DNA of 8,505 nt from positions 1 through 8,505 of the forward strand of contig JAUWMY010000089.1 in assembly GCA_030612945.1 (NCBI GenBank), given 5' to 3'. Positions 6,041 through 8,505 of this stretch are shown one piece after another; position 1 is the first letter of the stretch, and the number at the start of each line of letters is the position of its first letter. A model generated the notes under the pieces. That model was not told the DNA's origin. It did not search any database and worked only from the letters and a program-made list of their open reading frames with translations. Origin of the DNA: Desulfobacteraceae bacterium (lineage in GTDB: Bacteria > Desulfobacterota > DSM-4660 > Desulfatiglandales > Desulfatiglandaceae). Both the position numbers and the translations under genes were made by a program.

Positions 6041-6104
6041 AAAATATATGTATGACATCATAATACGTCGAAATACGGTGTATGTCAACAGAAAATATAT
6101 GTAT
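6041..6104. promoter_or_regulatory. Likely autoregulatory operator: 13-bp direct repeats bracketing the promoter
   Basis: AAAATATATGTAT occurs identically at 6041-6053 and 6092-6104, 51 bases apart. One copy sits at the predicted transcription start and the other just upstream of the -35 box. Between them TGACAT (6053-6058) and ATGTCA (6082-6087) form an inverted pair. RHH antitoxins usually repress their own operons, so the encoded RHH protein is the expected binder. Confidence 0.5.
6060..6088 (-). promoter_or_regulatory. Strong sigma70-type promoter of the toxin-antitoxin operon
   Basis: On the minus strand a perfect TTGACA (6088-6083) is followed by exactly 17 bases and TATTAT (6065-6060), five of six matches. 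The predicted start is near 6053, giving a leader of about 28 bases. Within the spacer CGTATT occurs twice, ten bases apart (6077-6072 and 6067-6062), a helical repeat suited to an RHH dimer. Confidence 0.7.
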
Positions 6105-6114
6105 TTCGTGAGTT

Positions 6115-6444
6115 CTATTTTGAAACAAAACCCTTGGGGTCGAGACCGTATTTTTTTAGACGGTATTGGAGGGTAGAACGAGGCAGGGCCAGAAGCTGAG
6201 CAGCGCCGTTTCGACCGCTCACGACTCCTCTGCATTTGATCAAGGCTTGCTCGATATGCTCTCTCTCCGCATCTGCCAGTGTGGAAACGTTCCTGCTCGG
6301 TTCGGCTTGGGATTTGGCGCTTATAATATTGATTATGTCCATGTTGGTAATTTGTTCACCTGGCCGATTAAAAACTTCGTTATTTCGAAATGCTAAAGAC
6401 CATTGGGTGGGGTAAGCATTAGAAAAACAGGGAGTCCTGGCCAT
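6115..6444 (-). pseudogene. Fis-type DNA-binding end of a sigma54-activator-like protein, probable truncated remnant
   Basis: Only the C-terminal part of a bacterial enhancer-binding protein is recognisable. NRPGEQITNMDI matches the linker after an AAA+ domain. The sequence LADAEREHIEQAL, then SGRNGAAQLLALPRSTLQYR, is the Fis/HTH_8 DNA-binding domain, with KKYGLDPKGF closing it. The AAA+ domain with Walker motifs and the sigma54-contacting GAFTGA loop is absent, and an in-frame stop lies just beyond 6543. ATG 6444 (110 residues) is the most plausible start, with a weak GGGG nine bases upstream; 6504 is another. It might be translated as a small DNA-binding protein, but a 5'-deleted pseudogene is more likely. 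The GntR promoter begins at its broken end. Confidence 0.6.
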
Positions 6445-6536
6445 AATTCCGTACCCCTTTTTTAGTGAAATGATGGTCAGAAGGCTGAAGATCATCGCTT
6501 CCATCGGGACAAAAAAATTAATGAAATTGAAAAAAC

Positions 6537-6566
6537 TTGACAAACAAATTTGTCTTCAATTATATT
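6537..6566 (+). promoter_or_regulatory. Putative sigma70-type promoter of the GntR gene
   Basis: TTGACA (6537-6542) and TATATT (6561-6566, five of six) are 18 bases apart; reading the -10 as TTATAT (6560-6565) gives 17. The start would fall near 6573, with a leader of about 64 bases to ATG 6637. The palindrome at 6544-6553 sits inside the spacer, where a bound repressor would block RNA polymerase. Confidence 0.6.
6543..6557. promoter_or_regulatory. Operator 1, probable GntR binding site in the promoter spacer
   Basis: The perfect 10-bp palindrome ACAAATTTGT (6544-6553) extends to AACAAATTTGTCTTC. It lines up with operator 2 as ACAnAnTTGTCTnC. Lying between -35 and -10, it would act as a repressor site. 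Confidence 0.5.
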
Positions 6567-6587
6567 GTTTACTAAGATGATTATTGT

Positions 6588-6605
6588 GTAGACATAATTG
6601 TCTAC
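6588..6605. promoter_or_regulatory. Operator 2, probable GntR binding site in the leader
   Basis: GTAGACA (6588-6594) and TGTCTAC (6599-6605) are perfect 7-bp arms around TAAT. The half-site TTGTCTAC fits the short AT-centred dyads bound by GntR/FadR-family proteins. It lies 48 bases downstream of operator 1, just after the predicted transcription start. Confidence 0.6.
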
Positions 6606-6636
6606 TTTTTGATTATGGGAGAATTTAGGAGCGTTT

Positions 6637-7299
6637 ATGGGGAAGAAAAAAGTGAAGCAAAACAAGCGGACCAGTGTTTTCGCCGTTTTGAGGGACCGGA
6701 TCGTTGATGGACACTACCCACAGGGAGTGAAGCTGATAGAACAAGATCTGGCGCAAGAGTTTGGCGTGAGCCGACCGATGTTAAGGGAAATTCTGGGCGA
6801 ACTGGAAAGCTATGGGTTGGTCGAAAAGCTCCGGAACAAAGGAACTATGGTGCGGAGAATCGACTCCCGGGCTCTTCTGGAAATCATGGAAATTCGAGAA
6901 GTCCTGGAGGGATTGGCTGCTCGGCTGGCCGCTCAAAAAAGCAAACCCAGCGATTGGCGAGATCTTGAAAAGGAGTTCGGCGAACCGTTCGAACAGATAG
7001 TCAAGAACCTGGATTTTGAGAAATACCTGGATTTTGTTGCCTATTTCCGTGAGCGCATGGTAACGGCAGCCCAGAGCGAGGAGTTGTGTAAACTGATAAT
7101 TCCCATTTATGCAAAAATACGGATCGTTCAACGGAGAATAGTCATTTTACCGGAACGAATGCAACAGGCCATAAAGGAACATCGTGCGGTGCTTAAAGCC
7201 ATTATTGAAGGCAATCCCGAAAAGGCTGAACAAAAGAAGAGAATAAATATGAAGAATGCTCGAGACTGCCTCGAAAAATATAAAACATGGGTTCTTTGA
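6637..7299 (+). CDS. GntR-family transcriptional regulator, FadR/FCD subfamily
   Basis: A 220-residue repressor-type protein. Residues about 12-75 form the GntR winged helix: VLRDRIVDGHYPQGVKLIEQ, LAQEFGVSRPMLREILGELE, GLVEKLRNKGTMVRRI. Residues about 80-215 are an all-helical FCD effector domain (LLEIMEIREVLEGLAARLAA, then EHRAVLKAIIEGNPEKAEQK). FCD proteins usually sense acids or acyl-CoAs, often through a metal held by Asp and three His. Here only H182 is clearly kept; the expected FH is FR (R138) and the last His position reads NMKNAR. ATG 6637 follows AGGAG (6627-6631) by five bases. Two matching palindromes in its promoter point to autoregulation. The carboxyltransferase gene 161 bases downstream on the same strand is the likely target. 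Confidence 0.9.
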   Translation: MGKKKVKQNKRTSVFAVLRDRIVDGHYPQGVKLIEQDLAQEFGVSRPMLREILGELESYGLVEKLRNKGTMVRRIDSRALLEIMEIREVLEGLAARLAAQKSKPSDWRDLEKEFGEPFEQIVKNLDFEKYLDFVAYFRERMVTAAQSEELCKLIIPIYAKIRIVQRRIVILPERMQQAIKEHRAVLKAIIEGNPEKAEQKKRINMKNARDCLEKYKTWVL

Positions 7300-7323
7300 T
7301 GAATGTAGCAAGTACTCGTCAGG

Positions 7324-7346
7324 CACCTAACTCGGATCGGTAGGTG
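7324..7346. other. Weak inverted repeat after the GntR gene
   Basis: CACCTA (7324-7329) and TAGGTG (7341-7346) can form a 6-bp stem with an 11-base loop, 25 bases after the GntR stop. GTTGATGTTTT follows, a poor T-run. It could be a weak terminator or attenuator before the carboxylase gene, or chance. The remaining gap to 7447 has no clear promoter. Confidence 0.25.
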
Positions 7347-7460
7347 GTTGATGTTTTGATGATAACCATCGTTAAACAAGGTGAACGGACCTGATGGTTT
7401 TTCCAAACTTTGGTTTGCAACAGACAGTGCTGACATCACCATATATTAGGAGGAAATAAG

Positions 7461-8505
7461 ATGAGTTTTGACGCGTTAATGAAAAAATTCCATGACAAAC
7501 GTCAGGCGGTCCTTGCCATGGGAGGCGAAAAGAAGCTGGCCGCGTATAAGGCGGCAGGCAAGCTAAATGCTCGTGAGCGGGTCGATTATCTGTTGGATGA
7601 AGGTACATGGCAGGAGATTGGCCTGTTCGCCCACTCCGACCAGCCAAATGTGGCGGATAAGGCGCCATGCGACGGGAAAATAGCGGGCTTTGGCAAAATC
7701 GATGGACGGCCGGCGGCAGCGGTAGCCAATGACCTGACTGTTAAAGGCGCTTCAAGCGGCGTGGTTAACGGAAAAAAAATCGGCTATATCAAGCGCATTG
7801 CCGACAGAAGTGGTATACCAGTGGTTTTTTTGAGTGAGGCAGGCGGGGCTCGGATGCCGGATTACATGGGTGCGCGCGGTATGGTGGCTTATGCACAGCA
7901 TCCGACCCAATACCAGCGCTTAAGAGAAGCGCCATGGGGCTCTTGTCTTCTGGGCCCATGTTATGGCAGCCCAACATGGTTTAGCTGTATGTCGGATTTC
8001 ACGGTCATGAAAAAGGGAGCCGTGATGGCCGTGTCCAGTCCAAAGGTAACGACTCTAGCCACGGGCGAGGACACCCCTGAAGAGGAACTGGGAGGATGGC
8101 GCGTACACGATGAGCTTACCGGCCTGATAGACATGGTCGGGGAGACAGATGAGGAATGCATGGATATTGCCAAAAAATTTCTTTCCTATCTGCCTACAAA
8201 TGCAACGCAGGCTCCACCCAGTGTTGAAGTCCCTAAGGGCTCAGGCGAAAAAATGGGCAACATCCTCAATTACCTGCCGGAGGACAGAAGGCGAGCTTAC
8301 GATATAAGAAAAATAGTGAAATGCATCGTCGACGGCGGTGAATTTTTTGAACTGAAGAAAAATTTCGGACGTGCGGCCGTGACTACCCTGGCAAGGATTG
8401 ACGGCCGTACCGTTGGTATCGTTGGTAACAACACCATGTTCCTTGCAGGGGCCCTGGATGCTGAGGCATGCGAGAAAATCACAAGTTTTTTGGTCCTTTG
8501 TGACT
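7461..8505 (+). CDS. Acyl-CoA carboxylase beta-subunit-like carboxyltransferase (partial, C-terminus off the edge)
   Basis: The first 348 residues of a carboxyltransferase of the propionyl/methylmalonyl-CoA carboxylase beta family, which usually has about 510-550 residues. ATG 7461 follows a strong AGGAGG (7448-7453) by seven bases. Residues 34-54 (KLNARERVDYLLDEGTWQEI) are the family opening. GFGKIDGRPAAAVANDLTVKGAS (77-99, split by GR) and VVFLSEAGGARMPDYMG (121-137) form the N-terminal crotonase-like fold. GPCYGSPTWFSCMSDFTVM (165-183), EEELGGWRVH (207-216) and the C-terminal half from about 270 (YLPEDRRRAYDIRKIV) follow. The oxyanion segment differs from the usual C-A-G-G-A-Y form, and SEAGGARMP replaces the common DSGGARIQ. 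It likely moves carboxyl from carboxybiotin to an acyl-CoA, or the reverse in a decarboxylase. The substrate is unknown, and no biotin subunit is visible. Confidence 0.87.
   Translation, partial: MSFDALMKKFHDKRQAVLAMGGEKKLAAYKAAGKLNARERVDYLLDEGTWQEIGLFAHSDQPNVADKAPCDGKIAGFGKIDGRPAAAVANDLTVKGASSGVVNGKKIGYIKRIADRSGIPVVFLSEAGGARMPDYMGARGMVAYAQHPTQYQRLREAPWGSCLLGPCYGSPTWFSCMSDFTVMKKGAVMAVSSPKVTTLATGEDTPEEELGGWRVHDELTGLIDMVGETDEECMDIAKKFLSYLPTNATQAPPSVEVPKGSGEKMGNILNYLPEDRRRAYDIRKIVKCIVDGGEFFELKKNFGRAAVTTLARIDGRTVGIVGNNTMFLAGALDAEACEKITSFLVLCD

Noticed and set aside
6041..6104. CRISPR-like repeat-spacer unit
   Set aside because: There are only two 13-bp AT-rich copies, and they bracket a promoter; no further copies or cas genes are present.
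6026..6235. 70-residue N-terminal extension of the antitoxin frame
   Set aside because: It runs back through the promoter, the direct repeats and the Fis-domain remnant; GGAGG and the RHH start fit ATG 6025.

Overview
The window looks like chromosomal DNA of a Gram-negative, probably anaerobic bacterium. The best guess is a Desulfobacterota-type (sulfate-reducer-like) lineage. This rests on style only: a multi-PAS histidine kinase with a WEPFY-type PAS repeat, a CsgG-type lipoprotein, an acyl-CoA carboxylase locus and dispersed CCTGT-type intergenic repeats. There is no rRNA, tRNA or marker gene to fix the taxonomy.

Layout. (1) 1-470, minus strand: the N-terminal 156 residues of an XRE/cupin regulator, running off the left edge. 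(2) 471-817: a divergent intergenic region with a promoter for each flanking gene and two small inverted repeats. (3) 818-1828, plus strand: an outer-membrane-type lipoprotein with a CsgG-like domain and a C-terminal SH3b domain. A 15-bp stem follows it and could end transcription from both sides. (4) 1976-4366, minus strand: a 796-residue hybrid sensor kinase with Rossmann-like domain, duplicated PAS, third PAS and a complete HisKA/HATPase core. (5) 4367-4836: a 470-base gene-free block of repeats, with two adjacent near-perfect hairpins between oppositely oriented CCTGT repeats. (6) 4837-6025, minus strand: a compact three-gene run of RHH-DUF433 antitoxin, DUF5615 PIN-like toxin (4-base overlap) and single-domain response regulator (17-base gap), behind a strong sigma70-type promoter. 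(7) 6115-6444 or a little longer, minus strand: the orphan Fis-type DNA-binding end of a sigma54-activator-like gene, apparently a remnant. (8) 6637-7299, plus strand: a GntR/FadR-family regulator whose promoter carries two matching palindromes. (9) 7461 to the right edge, plus strand: the first 348 residues of an acyl-CoA carboxylase-type carboxyltransferase.

How the genes may work together. The GntR regulator probably represses itself and perhaps the carboxylase locus in response to an acyl-CoA or organic-acid signal. The kinase and the response regulator are the only two-component parts visible and plausibly form a pair, although the repeat block now separates them. The regulator sits directly behind a toxin-antitoxin pair and may be transcribed with it. 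The features most worth checking are the repeat block, the kinase domain fusion, the GntR double operator and the divergent carboxyltransferase active-site motif.
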